From NCBI GenBank assembly GCA_016209005.1, contig JACQWZ010000015.1:1-16013 (forward strand): DNA of 16,013 nucleotides, written 5' to 3'. The notes beneath the pieces were generated by a model. The model searched no databases. It was not told where the DNA came from and saw nothing but the letters and a program-made list of their open reading frames with translations. A program made the position numbers and the translations under genes. Shown here one piece after another: positions 1-7,086 of this stretch. Position 1 is the first letter of the stretch. The number at the start of each line of letters is the position of its first letter. The stretch is from Candidatus Kuenenbacteria bacterium. GTDB lineage: Bacteria > Patescibacteriota > Patescibacteriia > UBA2591 > PGYQ01.

Positions 1-208
1 ATTTCTAAAATTTTTATTATTTTTATATTTTTATTAAATTCAAATTTAATATTATTTTGTATTATTTTAATTTTTTCTAAACATTCTTCATATAAACACT
101 TTCCGATACAATAAAATAAACAAAAATTTAAAATAAATTTTCCTTTCTAAAAATTCCACAATAATTTAATGTGAAATTTTAATTAAAAATAAATAAAAAT
201 AAATAAAA
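1..208. other. AT-rich stretch at left edge, no supported gene
   Basis: About 200 bases of almost pure A/T downstream of the ligase-like gene. On the minus strand a frame is open from a TAG near 147 to the window edge, preceded by an AGAAAGGA sequence near 140-147, but it has no ATG, GTG or TTG start. I do not call it a gene. A hairpin at 150-180 is listed separately. Confidence 0.5.
150..180 (-). terminator. Possible hairpin terminator after the ligase-like gene
   Basis: Arms at 150-160 and 170-180 are complementary at 10 of 11 positions (AAAATTTCACA on the minus strand) around a 9-base loop. The T-run needed for a rho-independent terminator is partly inside the arm. It lies about 30 bases past the minus-strand stop at 209, so its position suits termination of that operon. 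The stem is AT-rich and weak. Confidence 0.3.
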
Positions 209-2026
209 CTATTTTAATATTTTTAAAGCATCTTTAATTGCTTTTATATTTGAATTAATTTCTAAAGCTTTTTGATAATATTCTTTTGCTTTTTGAAAAT
301 CTTTTTTCTGTTCGTAAATTTTTCCTTGATTAAAATAACACTCAACTACCTTTGAATTGATTGAACCACATTTTTTAAATTCTGTCAAGGCCTGATCAAA
401 TTTTTCTTGCTCTGCATAAGTAATCCCTAAACTTAAACGAGTATCGACTGAATTTGGAAAAAATTCTAATGATTTTTTAAAAGCTTGTTCCGCTTTTTGA
501 AAAACTAAATTTTTATTTTGAGCGAATGAAGCCATTTCTAAATAAGTATTTCCTAAAATAAAATAAGGACGATAATTATCGGGCTGTATTTTAATTATTT
601 TTTTAAGAGTTTCTATGGATTTATCAAAATTACTAAACTCTCCTGTTTTAACTCCCTTTTGAAAATAAAAAGAACTTAATATTACATAATAATCAATTGG
701 CGTTTTATTTTTTTCTATCGCCTTTTCTAAATTTTCTATGGCAAAATCAATATTTTCAGCTTGCAATCCTTTTATAAACAAACGATCCGCCTGAATAATT
801 TTACAAGAAAAAATTAAAATAATCAACATTATGCACATTAAAAAAATAGCTGCAAAACTTAAAATATATTTAACAAAGGTTAAAGAGAAAAATTTATGGA
901 GTTGAATGCTTTTAATTTCACAATCTTGATGAGCTAAAGAAAATGCAATTCCCATAAAGATCCAAAAAAGCGGGGCTAAATCAATAGTTGAATAATGAAA
1001 TTGCATCGCCACAAGATAGCCAATTGCGCCAGCTAAAATTCCTTGAACTAAAATTATTCGCGAGTCATTTTGTAAATTTTTGCCAATACTAATACTTTTA
1101 AAGAAAAAATAAATTAAAATTGCTAAGTAACTTAACATCGCTCCAATTCCCATTGTCGCCCAAAGATTTAAAAATTCATTATGCGCTTTTTCAGCTTGAA
1201 GCCCAAAATAAAGATGCCACTCAGGCAAAAAATATTTAGGAATACTTATTGCAAAATTATCCGGACCAACGCCAAACCAAAAATTATCTTTAATTAAATT
1301 TGTTGTTTGCTCCCAAAGTAAAATTCTTCCACTTGTTGTATTAACTTTAGTGGCAGGATTTTGAATAAAACTAAATTTAATTCTATCAACAAGCTGTTGT
1401 CCAAAAACAGTATTATTAATTAATAACCATCCACCAATAATTAAAACTGCAAAAAAAATAATCCATTTTACTATTAATGTAGGGGCGAGTTTTATGCCCG
1501 CCTTTTTGTTGTTTACAAGAGAACACCTGCAATGGATAAATTTAACAAAATTAAAATTAATTAAAACCAAAAAAATAATAGCTATACAAAATCCCAACCA
1601 TGCGCCACGAGAAAAAGTTGCTAATAAAGAAAAAATAGCTGCTAAATTTAATACTATTAAATAGCTTCGCCATTTACTTTTTAATTCTTTTAAACGAATA
1701 AAATTAATAAAAATTGGCAAAAGCAAAACAAGATAAACTCCCAAAAAAGACGGATTCCCTAAAAAAGAAATTACTCTATCCCCTCTGTTTTGATGAAATT
1801 CCATTATTTGCCAGCCAAAAAAATATTCACCAATGGCAAAAAGAGAAACAATAAACACAGGAATACTTAAAATTAAAAATAATTTTTTAACTTCTTTTTC
1901 TGAATTAAAATAAAGATTAGCTAAAAAAAATAAAACAAAATAACAAAACCAAGAAAAAAAGCCTTCATAAGTTAAATAATAACCAAAAAAAGCCGTGTGT
2001 TTATTTGTAGAAAAAATAGTAGCCAA
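209..2026 (-). CDS. O-antigen ligase/Wzy-like membrane protein with C-terminal TPRs, 5' end frameshifted
   Basis: This is a multi-pass membrane protein of the O-antigen ligase/polymerase type (Wzy_C family), expected to transfer or polymerise lipid-linked glycans at the outer face of the membrane. About ten hydrophobic helices fill residues 1-420. The family-typical stretch GRILLWEQT then WFGVGPDNF lies at about 230-256, before the large loop. From about 430 to 605 there are TPR repeats, such as the one around AKEYYQKALEIN, likely for partner binding. This combination is common in Patescibacteria. The start given is a TTG. The same frame stays open to 2176 with no ATG, and the natural N-terminus is in another frame (see 2119-2274), so the true protein is probably about 70 residues longer. 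It is the last gene of the leftward operon. Substrate is unknown. Confidence 0.75.
   Translation of the reverse strand: MATIFSTNKHTAFFGYYLTYEGFFSWFCYFVLFFLANLYFNSEKEVKKLFLILSIPVFIVSLFAIGEYFFGWQIMEFHQNRGDRVISFLGNPSFLGVYLVLLLPIFINFIRLKELKSKWRSYLIVLNLAAIFSLLATFSRGAWLGFCIAIIFLVLINFNFVKFIHCRCSLVNNKKAGIKLAPTLIVKWIIFFAVLIIGGWLLINNTVFGQQLVDRIKFSFIQNPATKVNTTSGRILLWEQTTNLIKDNFWFGVGPDNFAISIPKYFLPEWHLYFGLQAEKAHNEFLNLWATMGIGAMLSYLAILIYFFFKSISIGKNLQNDSRIILVQGILAGAIGYLVAMQFHYSTIDLAPLFWIFMGIAFSLAHQDCEIKSIQLHKFFSLTFVKYILSFAAIFLMCIMLIILIFSCKIIQADRLFIKGLQAENIDFAIENLEKAIEKNKTPIDYYVILSSFYFQKGVKTGEFSNFDKSIETLKKIIKIQPDNYRPYFILGNTYLEMASFAQNKNLVFQKAEQAFKKSLEFFPNSVDTRLSLGITYAEQEKFDQALTEFKKCGSINSKVVECYFNQGKIYEQKKDFQKAKEYYQKALEINSNIKAIKDALKILK
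1482..1502. repeat. Small GC-rich imperfect palindrome inside the ligase-like gene
   Basis: GGCGAG and CCCGCC form five of six pairs around a TTTTATG loop, in otherwise AT-rich coding DNA, and GTAGGGG precedes it. It adds a peptide like KAGIKLAPT at about residues 175-184, between two hydrophobic segments. It resembles the other palindromes placed in frame in this window. Confidence 0.4.
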
Positions 2027-2118
2027 AATTATAAAAAATAAAAAAACTCCAATTAATAAATGAAGTTTGGATTTTTTATAAATAAATGCTTGATTTTTAA
2101 TGCAACTATAAAGAAAAA

Positions 2119-2274
2119 TTATTCTATATAAAGAAATACCACTCGAGGCAGAGCAAAAACAACAAAACCAAAGGGATTAAAAATGATAGGCAAAAAAATA
2201 ATTAAACCAATAATAATTCGCTTAATCGTTTTACTATTATATTTTTCTATTGATTGACATTGAATGTCCGTCAT
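2119..2274 (-). pseudogene. Frameshifted N-terminal piece of the ligase-like gene
   Basis: A 51-codon frame starts at the ATG at 2274, reads a short polar leader, then a membrane helix with IIGLIIFLPIIFNPFGF and ALPRVVFLY, and stops at TAA 2119-2121. The pattern of a helix, NPFG and LPRVVF is how Patescibacterial O-antigen-ligase-like proteins usually begin. Switching by one base around 2119-2140 joins ...RVVFLY to RIIFLYSC... in the frame of the 209-2026 gene, giving one continuous protein. The sequence therefore lacks one base relative to an intact gene, from mutation or sequencing error. Its start overlaps the preceding gene by 38 bases, as expected for coupled genes. Frame continuity is seen directly; the family-typical start is from memory. 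Confidence 0.65.
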
Positions 2275-2683
2275 ATTTTTTTAAATCAAGCGAGATAAAG
2301 AAAAATTCTAAAACTGCCAAAAATAAAACAAATAAACTGATATTCCACCAATATAATAAATTAACGCCTTGTAAAATTAAAAAGAAAATAATGAGGCTAG
2401 AAAACCAAATCGCTTGACGAAAAGCTATTACTGCTTGTTTTAAAATAAATTTATCCAGCGCCAAAGTTCTGGTGCTGGATTTATTACGATTAAATTTTAT
2501 TCTAATTAAAGATCCTACTAAAGCGATTGCGCCAACTAAAGCTAAAAAAAGGCTAAGATAAAATAAAATAAATCCTCCTATTTCCGTTTCAGAAGGATTG
2601 ATATTCCATAAAATAATTCCCCACGAAATCCAACAAAGAATCGCGCAAATTGTTATTAAAAAAATATAAAGCTTTAAGGTCAT
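2237..2683 (-). CDS. Small integral membrane protein, four predicted helices, unknown function
   Basis: A 148-residue hydrophobic protein. Membrane segments are visible at about residues 4-24 (ICAILCWISWGIILW), 36-58 (FILFYLSLFLALVGAIALVG), 90-110 (IWFSSLIIFFLILQGVNLLYW) and 112-130 (ISLFVLFLAVLEFFFI), with a basic stretch (RIKFNRNKSSTR) between helices 2 and 3. I chose the ATG at 2683 (MTLKLYIF). The upstream ATG at 2707 would add only residues encoded by a repeated TTTTTGTGTTTT-type sequence. No Shine-Dalgarno is visible. It lies between pheT and the ligase-like gene, overlaps the latter's probable start at 2274, and is probably co-transcribed. Similar small proteins beside O-antigen-ligase-like genes are familiar from Patescibacteria, but I know no function for them. 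Confidence 0.7.
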   Translation of the reverse strand: MTLKLYIFLITICAILCWISWGIILWNINPSETEIGGFILFYLSLFLALVGAIALVGSLIRIKFNRNKSSTRTLALDKFILKQAVIAFRQAIWFSSLIIFFLILQGVNLLYWWNISLFVLFLAVLEFFFISLDLKKYDGHSMSINRKI

Positions 2684-2725
2684 AAAAACACAAAAACAAA
2701 AAAACACGAAAACACAAAAAACATT
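2684..2725. repeat. ACACAAAAAC / ACACGAAAAC word repeat
   Basis: Tandem A/C-rich words (CACAAAAAC, ACACGAAAAC, ACACAAAAAAC) fill the spacer just upstream of the small membrane protein gene. The same word family recurs at 7951-7995 (opposite strand), 8500-8586 (inside a coding gene) and 10793-10836. Confidence 0.6.
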
Positions 2726-2750
2726 AAAACAAATTAATCTAATTAGGATA

Positions 2751-2883
2751 AATTACGAAATGTGGTTTTTGCGTCATTGCGAGGAGGCTTCCGACGAAGC
2801 AATCTATCGCAATTAACAACTAGATTGCTTCGCCTTGAGTACAAGACTCGCAATGACAAGTGTTTTTAACGCATTTCGTAATT
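2751..2883. repeat. Nested palindromic element between pheT and the small membrane protein
   Basis: Three sets of perfect arms are nested: AATTACGAAATG at 2751-2762 with its complement at 2872-2883, GTCATTGCGAG at 2773-2783 with 2847-2857, and CGAAGCAATCTA at 2795-2806 with 2821-2832. The whole 133-base unit can fold as one long hairpin. The core words (GTCATTGCGAG, CGAAGCAATCT, AGATTGCTTCG) resemble palindromic repeats I recall from unrelated bacterial genomes. It starts about 10 bases past the pheT stop and could attenuate or terminate transcription, although no clean T-run follows it. Confidence 0.8.
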
Positions 2884-2891
2884 CAAAGTAA

Positions 2892-5555
2892 TTAAAAATT
2901 GCGGATTTGCGCTTTAAATTTATCTTCTAAATGTTTAATTAATTTTTCTTGCATTTCATCAACTTCTTCTGTTGTTAAGGTTTTATCAGCTTGATAAATA
3001 ATATGAAATGCTAAATTTTTTTTATTTTGTCCTAATTTTCCTCCTTGATAAACATCAAATAATTCTACATAACCAATAAGTTCATCAAAATTTTCTATTT
3101 CGTTTTTAATGTCGATATATAAAATTTCTTCATCAACCACAAAGGCCAAATCTCTAACAACGGCTGGGTATTTTTCAAGCTCTTTATATTTTTTTTCTGG
3201 AGTTGATAAAATTAAATCATAAAGCTTTTTAAAATTTATTTCAGCGATAGCAATTTGTTTTTTAATTCCTAAATTCATGGCAACTTGATTATTTAATTGC
3301 GCCACTATTCCAATGTTTGGAAGTTCAACTTCCAAACATTGATTTAAAATATTTATTTGAGCGATTATTTTTTTGTCTGCCCCGTTAGAAAGCCCTGCCC
3401 ATTGAGATTGGGATGAATATAATCTCTTTTCTTTATCTTTAAAGGGATAAGATTCAAAACCCAATTTTTTTCTAATGGGGTCTGCCCATTCTGGATAAAT
3501 TTTAATTGGCTCAAAATCAATTTTTAAGCCAAGACTATTTATTAAATACTCCACAATGCCTTTAATTTTATTAAAAAGATTATTTTCTTTACTGGAAATT
3601 ATAATTGCTATATATTTTTCTTGCTTAGGCAAAGTGTCTTTGGTTTTATTATCTTTGTTGATATTTCCAAATGAATTTAAAAAAACATTACCAATTTCAA
3701 ATAAATTAATATTTTCATATTTAGCCTGATTCAATTTAATATTTTCTAATAAATTAGGAATTAAACTTTGACACAACATTGTTTGACGAGTAGCAATAGG
3801 ATTAACTAATTTTATATGCGACGAAAAATCTATTTCCATTTTTTTTAATTGCTCCTCGCCAACAAAAGAATAATTATAAACCTCGGTTAATTTGGCGCCG
3901 ACCGACAAAATATTTTTTATTTTTCTTTCTAATAAACGTTCATTATTAATTTCGGGCGCTTGCATTGTAATCTTTGGCATTTCAGGATCTAAATTATCAT
4001 AACTATAAATCCTAATTATTTCCTCAACTAAATCTTCTGGAATGGAAATATCTTTTGTCGCTCGCCAAGTTGGAATTGTTACCATCAAAATAGTGTCGCT
4101 ATCTTTTTCAATTTTAAATCCTAAATTTTCTAAAATTTCTACAATTTTTTTCTCTTCGATTTTCTTGCCAATTCTTTTGTTTAGCCATTCTAAATCTAAT
4201 TCAATTGGTCCTTGATTTAAAAAATATTTTTTTTCATCTTGTAATTCGCTAATAATTTCTGCGTTAGGACAAAATTCTTTAATTAGTTCTATAATTCGAC
4301 CCAGCGCTATTTCACATAAATTTAGATCAAGAGATTTTTCAAAACGGATAGAAGCTTCAGATCGCAAGCCTAATTTTTGCGCTGTTTTTCTTATTGAAAC
4401 CGAATTAAAATTAGCTACTTCAATTAAAATTGATGTTGTGTTATCATCTACTTCACTATTAGCTCCACCCATCACACCAGCAATAGCGATTGGATTCTCT
4501 GAGTTCGCAATAACCAACATATTTTCATCTAATTTTCTATCCTGCCCATCTAATGTTTTTATTACTTCGCCATTCTTAACATTTCTAATAATTATATTAG
4601 TTTGTAATTTTGGATTTTGGATTTTGGATTTTATTGGACATTTGAAATTGGAAATTGGAAATTCCATATTTTTAATTTTTCCTAAATCAAAAATATGGCT
4701 TGGTTGTCCTAATTCTATCATCACATAATTAGTAATATCAACAATATTATTTATCGGCCGCATCCCAACGCTCATTAATCTTTTCTGCATCCACTGCGGT
4801 GATTCTTGCACTTTTATTCCTTCCAAAGCAATTGCCATATAACGTGGGCATAATTTATAATCTTCAATATTTACATTAATTTTGAATGGATTCGACAAGC
4901 TCACCACAAGCTTTGAATTTTGGATTTTGGATTTGTTTGGGATTTGGGATTTGGGATTTGGGATTTTATCATTTGTTGTCATTTGCACATTTAAAAATGT
5001 GCTTATCTCCCTCGCCATTCCATAGTGTCCCCACAAATCCGGCCGATGAGTAATGCTTTTATTATCAACTTCAAAAATTACGTCATTTAATTCCAAAGCT
5101 TCAATAATAGATGTTCCATTTTTTACGCTTTTATTAAAAAAATGCGCGCTAATTCCATCTTTTACCAAGCCTAATTCTTGATCAAGACAAAACATTCCTT
5201 CTGATATTTCCCCGCGCAATTTTGTTTTTTTTATTTCTTGACTAGTTGGCAAAACTGTTGGGGCTAAAGCAACTGGCAGTTTAAAACCATTTTCCACTTT
5301 TATCATTTGACCAAAAATAATTTGTCGCGGTTTTATTTCACCAACATCCACTTGAGCTATATTTAATTTATCCGCGTTTGGATGTTTTTTTATTTCTAAA
5401 ATTTCACCAACTACAACACCGTCAAGATTTTCCGCTTGTTTTTTAATTCCATCAATTTCCACAGTATGCATTGTTAATTTCAAACCCAGCTCTTCTGGTG
5501 TAAGAGTTTCTGGAATATTAACAAAATTTTTGAGCCAGTTGAGAGAGAGTTGCAT
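2892..5555 (-). CDS. pheT: Phenylalanyl-tRNA synthetase beta subunit
   Basis: Beta chain of the alpha2beta2 enzyme that charges tRNA-Phe in the cytoplasm. All expected domains appear in order: N-terminal MQLSLNWLKNFV, EMAP-type tRNA-binding domain at about 40-150 (VGEILEIKKHPNADKLN), HRPDLWGHYGMAREI at about 168-182, B3/B4 editing domain, B5 domain at about 425-505 (VTIPTWRATKDI, EDLVEEIIRIY), catalytic-like core, and C-terminal FDX-ACB anticodon-binding domain from about 789 (YPAVVRDLAFVVDEE). I chose the ATG at 5555; the frame upstream only translates repeat sequence. At 887 residues it is longer than the usual roughly 800, because of repeat-derived insertions at about residues 197-223, 297-319 and 739-749. 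It normally follows pheS directly; here a GxxExxY cassette separates them. Confidence 0.97.
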   Translation of the reverse strand: MQLSLNWLKNFVNIPETLTPEELGLKLTMHTVEIDGIKKQAENLDGVVVGEILEIKKHPNADKLNIAQVDVGEIKPRQIIFGQMIKVENGFKLPVALAPTVLPTSQEIKKTKLRGEISEGMFCLDQELGLVKDGISAHFFNKSVKNGTSIIEALELNDVIFEVDNKSITHRPDLWGHYGMAREISTFLNVQMTTNDKIPNPKSQIPNKSKIQNSKLVVSLSNPFKINVNIEDYKLCPRYMAIALEGIKVQESPQWMQKRLMSVGMRPINNIVDITNYVMIELGQPSHIFDLGKIKNMEFPISNFKCPIKSKIQNPKLQTNIIIRNVKNGEVIKTLDGQDRKLDENMLVIANSENPIAIAGVMGGANSEVDDNTTSILIEVANFNSVSIRKTAQKLGLRSEASIRFEKSLDLNLCEIALGRIIELIKEFCPNAEIISELQDEKKYFLNQGPIELDLEWLNKRIGKKIEEKKIVEILENLGFKIEKDSDTILMVTIPTWRATKDISIPEDLVEEIIRIYSYDNLDPEMPKITMQAPEINNERLLERKIKNILSVGAKLTEVYNYSFVGEEQLKKMEIDFSSHIKLVNPIATRQTMLCQSLIPNLLENIKLNQAKYENINLFEIGNVFLNSFGNINKDNKTKDTLPKQEKYIAIIISSKENNLFNKIKGIVEYLINSLGLKIDFEPIKIYPEWADPIRKKLGFESYPFKDKEKRLYSSQSQWAGLSNGADKKIIAQINILNQCLEVELPNIGIVAQLNNQVAMNLGIKKQIAIAEINFKKLYDLILSTPEKKYKELEKYPAVVRDLAFVVDEEILYIDIKNEIENFDELIGYVELFDVYQGGKLGQNKKNLAFHIIYQADKTLTTEEVDEMQEKLIKHLEDKFKAQIRNF
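3311..3341. repeat. Perfect 31-base palindrome in frame within pheT
   Basis: CAATGTTTGGAAGTT at 3311-3325, a single central C, then the exact complement at 3327-3341. It encodes about residues 739-749 of PheT (QCLEVELPNIG), between the catalytic-like core and the FDX-ACB domain. A 15-bp perfect stem is far beyond chance in coding DNA, so this looks like an inserted palindromic element. Confidence 0.85.
4600..4665. repeat. GGATTTT / GGAAATT word repeat inside pheT
   Basis: Four closely spaced TGGATTTT words and then TTGGAAA words, read in frame on the minus strand as peptides such as KSKIQNPKL. It occupies about residues 297-319 of PheT within the B3/B4 region. The words match the second pheT repeat at 4911-4967 and the noncoding spacer at 10861-10935. 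Confidence 0.7.
4888..4967. repeat. Composite repeat inside pheT (ATTCGACAAGCTC plus GGGATTT tandem words)
   Basis: GATTCGACAAGCTCACCACAAGC (about 4889-4911) is a short repeat with internal AAGCT/AGCTT symmetry. It is followed by TTTGGATTTTGGATTT and then tandem GGGATTT words to about 4967. In frame on the minus strand this gives residues of the type NPKSQIPNKSKIQNSKL, then VVSLSNPF, at about 197-223 of PheT. The peptide is polar and low-complexity, unlike its surroundings, so it is probably an inserted loop. Confidence 0.75.
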
Positions 5556-5562
5556 AATAATT

Positions 5563-5600
5563 CCCACAAATCTACAAATCTTGCCACAAATATACAAATA
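5563..5600. repeat. Left 38-bp inverted repeat arm
   Basis: Exact reverse complement of 5992-6029. It forms nearly the whole 5' leader of pheT on the minus strand, ending 7 bases before the pheT ATG. Confidence 0.95.
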
Positions 5601-5608
5601 ATAAATTT

Positions 5609-5992
5609 CTAAATTTGTGGCTTTAATACTCTAAAAAATTTTACTCCATTGGGAGTAAAATTAGCCAAAATAGCTAAATTCATTCCTGTTATTTTTAAAT
5701 AAGCCTTAACTTGTTCAATATTTCTTTTGGCAAAATAATTGCCCTTTTTTATTTCAACAATAATTTTATCTTCTATTAAAAAATCGAGATAATATTTTCC
5801 TATCACTTCTCCTTTTGCAGTTATATTAAATGGAACTTGTCTTTTAAATTTTATTTTATTAGCTGTAAAATATTTATCTAATGCTCGTTCATAATATTTT
5901 TCCTGATAACCATATCCTAAATCATTATAAACATCAAACAAAATTCTTACTATTTTATAGCTTAATTCTTTATAAATAACTTTATCTTCCAT
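5609..5992 (-). CDS. GxxExxY family protein (PD-(D/E)XK-like fold)
   Basis: A 127-residue protein with the family signature G28-Y-Q-E31-K-Y-Y34, followed by YLDFLIEDKIIVEIKKG, where D70, E80 and K82 fit a PD-(D/E)XK nuclease-type core, and Q94 in the next helix (EQVKAYL). The end (GMNLAILANFTPNGVKFFRVL) is the usual family C-terminus. Length matches the family (about 120-130), so it looks complete. The biochemical role of GxxExxY proteins is not settled to my knowledge; nuclease activity is inferred from the fold motif only. It is read in the same direction as pheS and pheT and is bounded by 38-bp inverted repeats. Its ATG has no Shine-Dalgarno, and the leader would pair with the sequence after the stop, so translation may be weak or structured. 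Confidence 0.9.
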   Translation of the reverse strand: MEDKVIYKELSYKIVRILFDVYNDLGYGYQEKYYERALDKYFTANKIKFKRQVPFNITAKGEVIGKYYLDFLIEDKIIVEIKKGNYFAKRNIEQVKAYLKITGMNLAILANFTPNGVKFFRVLKPQI

Positions 5993-6029
5993 ATTTGTAT
6001 ATTTGTGGCAAGATTTGTAGATTTGTGGG
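5992..6029. repeat. Right 38-bp inverted repeat arm
   Basis: Exact reverse complement of 5563-5600. It starts on the first base of the GxxExxY ATG (minus strand) and ends 3 bases from the pheS stop, so the GxxExxY gene has no leader other than this arm. Confidence 0.95.
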
Positions 6030-6032
6030 TTA

Positions 6033-7061
6033 TTAGAATTGTTCCAAAAATCTCAAATCCCCACTATTAAATAATCTAATATCATTAATGCCATATTTCA
6101 TCATGGCTAAACGAGTAAGACCGACATCAAAAGCAAGTCCGTTATATTTTTTAGGGTCTAATCCTCCTGCCATTAAAACTTTTGGATGAATTAATCCTCC
6201 GGGTAACATTTCTAACCAACCGCTATTTTTGCAACTTGGACATCCTTTTCCATTGCAAATAGTACACCTCATATCAATTTCAATTCCTGGCTCTACAAAA
6301 GGAAAATATCCAGGCCTGATTCTAATTTCCACTTCTCTTTTAAAAATTCCTTTTAATAATTCTTTTGAAACAGCAATTAAATTGGCAACAGAAATATCTT
6401 TGCCAATCATAAAACCATCCATTTGATAAAAAGTGTGATCATGACAAACATCTGCGTTTTCTGCGCGAAATACTCTGCCTGGCATAATACAACGGATAGA
6501 CGCGCCATATTTTTGCACAGCCCTAACTTGAATTGATGTAACTTGAGTCCGCATCACTAAATCATACTCATTGTCTTTATTTTTGTGATCAATATAAAAA
6601 GTGTCCTGCATGTCGCGGGCTGGATGATATTTGGGTATATTTAACGCTTCAAAATTATAATAATCGCTTTCTAATTCTGGACCATCTAAAATCATAAATC
6701 CCATTGAAGTAAATAAATCTTCTAATTCATTTTGAATAATTGTAATCGGATGCAAATGGCCTTTTAATATTTTTTCTCCCGGCAAAGTCACGTCTAAATT
6801 TTCCCGCTTAACAACATTTTTTACAATAACATTTTTTACTTCTTCAAATTTTTCTTGCAATTCTTTTTTAATTTCATTTGCCAATTGCCCAATCTCTTTT
6901 TTTTCTTGAATTGTTAAATTTTTCAAACAGCGTAAAATTTTAGTAAACTCTCCCTTGCGGCCCAAATATTTTACTTCCAAATCACGCAAAATATCAGGCT
7001 GTTTAATTTCAGCCAATTTATCCAATATTTCCTGCTTTAATTTTTGTAATTTTATTTGCAT
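6033..7061 (-). CDS. pheS: Phenylalanyl-tRNA synthetase alpha subunit
   Basis: Catalytic chain of PheRS, which activates Phe and charges tRNA-Phe. The N-terminal coiled coil fills about residues 1-85 (KYLGRKGEF is family-typical at 31-39). The catalytic domain follows: HPITIIQNELEDLFTSMGF (about 104-122), GPELESDYYNFEALNIP (127-143), motif 2 GRVFRAENADVCHDHTFYQMDG (195-216) and motif 3 FDVGLTRLAMMKYGINDIR (311-329). Between them are four cysteines, C266-x2-C269 and C274-x2-C277, which look like a zinc ribbon; E. coli PheS lacks this, but I recall such inserts in Patescibacteria. 342 residues is normal. The start MQIKLQKLK fits the family. It follows a coiled-coil protein gene by 58 bases and precedes the GxxExxY cassette by 3. 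Confidence 0.97.
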   Translation of the reverse strand: MQIKLQKLKQEILDKLAEIKQPDILRDLEVKYLGRKGEFTKILRCLKNLTIQEKKEIGQLANEIKKELQEKFEEVKNVIVKNVVKRENLDVTLPGEKILKGHLHPITIIQNELEDLFTSMGFMILDGPELESDYYNFEALNIPKYHPARDMQDTFYIDHKNKDNEYDLVMRTQVTSIQVRAVQKYGASIRCIMPGRVFRAENADVCHDHTFYQMDGFMIGKDISVANLIAVSKELLKGIFKREVEIRIRPGYFPFVEPGIEIDMRCTICNGKGCPSCKNSGWLEMLPGGLIHPKVLMAGGLDPKKYNGLAFDVGLTRLAMMKYGINDIRLFNSGDLRFLEQF

Positions 7062-7086
7062 AAAAAATATAAACCCTTTATTTTTA

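Larger units (their letters stand above)
5563..6029. mobile_element. GxxExxY cassette bounded by 38-bp perfect inverted repeats
   Basis: Arms at 5563-5600 and 5992-6029 are exact reverse complements over 38 bases. Between them lies one gene and 8 bases of spacer. The unit of 467 bases fills the pheS-pheT gap almost exactly: 3 bases separate it from the pheS stop and 7 from the pheT start. Each arm is built of xACAAATx words arranged as CACAAATCTACAAATC, TTGC, CACAAATATACAAATA. I see no clean target-site duplication. The coding content (a PD-(D/E)XK-like protein) and ends suggest a small transposable or homing-type unit, but mobility is inferred. Confidence 0.65.

Noticed and set aside
1..147. 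Minus-strand open frame at the left edge with AGAAAGGA upstream
   Set aside because: No ATG, GTG or TTG in the frame, about 46 codons only, and extreme A/T content, so it may be open by chance.
2119..2140. Programmed -1 frameshift in the ligase-like gene
   Set aside because: No canonical heptamer slippery site or downstream pseudoknot is evident; a one-base mutation or sequencing error is simpler.
4438..4728. Plus-strand open frame opposite pheT
   Set aside because: It is antisense to a conserved part of pheT and its protein is only the reverse of repeat-rich coding DNA.
5556..5597. Longer pheT start at 5597 (MYICGKICRFVG...)
   Set aside because: The extra residues are translated from the 38-bp inverted repeat; PheT proteins normally begin at MQLSLNWL.
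5549..6040. Target-site duplication flanking the GxxExxY cassette
   Set aside because: The bases next to the two arms show only weak inverted similarity (TAATAA/TTATTA) and no direct duplication.
6229..6426. Plus-strand frame opposite pheS
   Set aside because: Antisense to conserved catalytic motifs of PheS; no own start signal.
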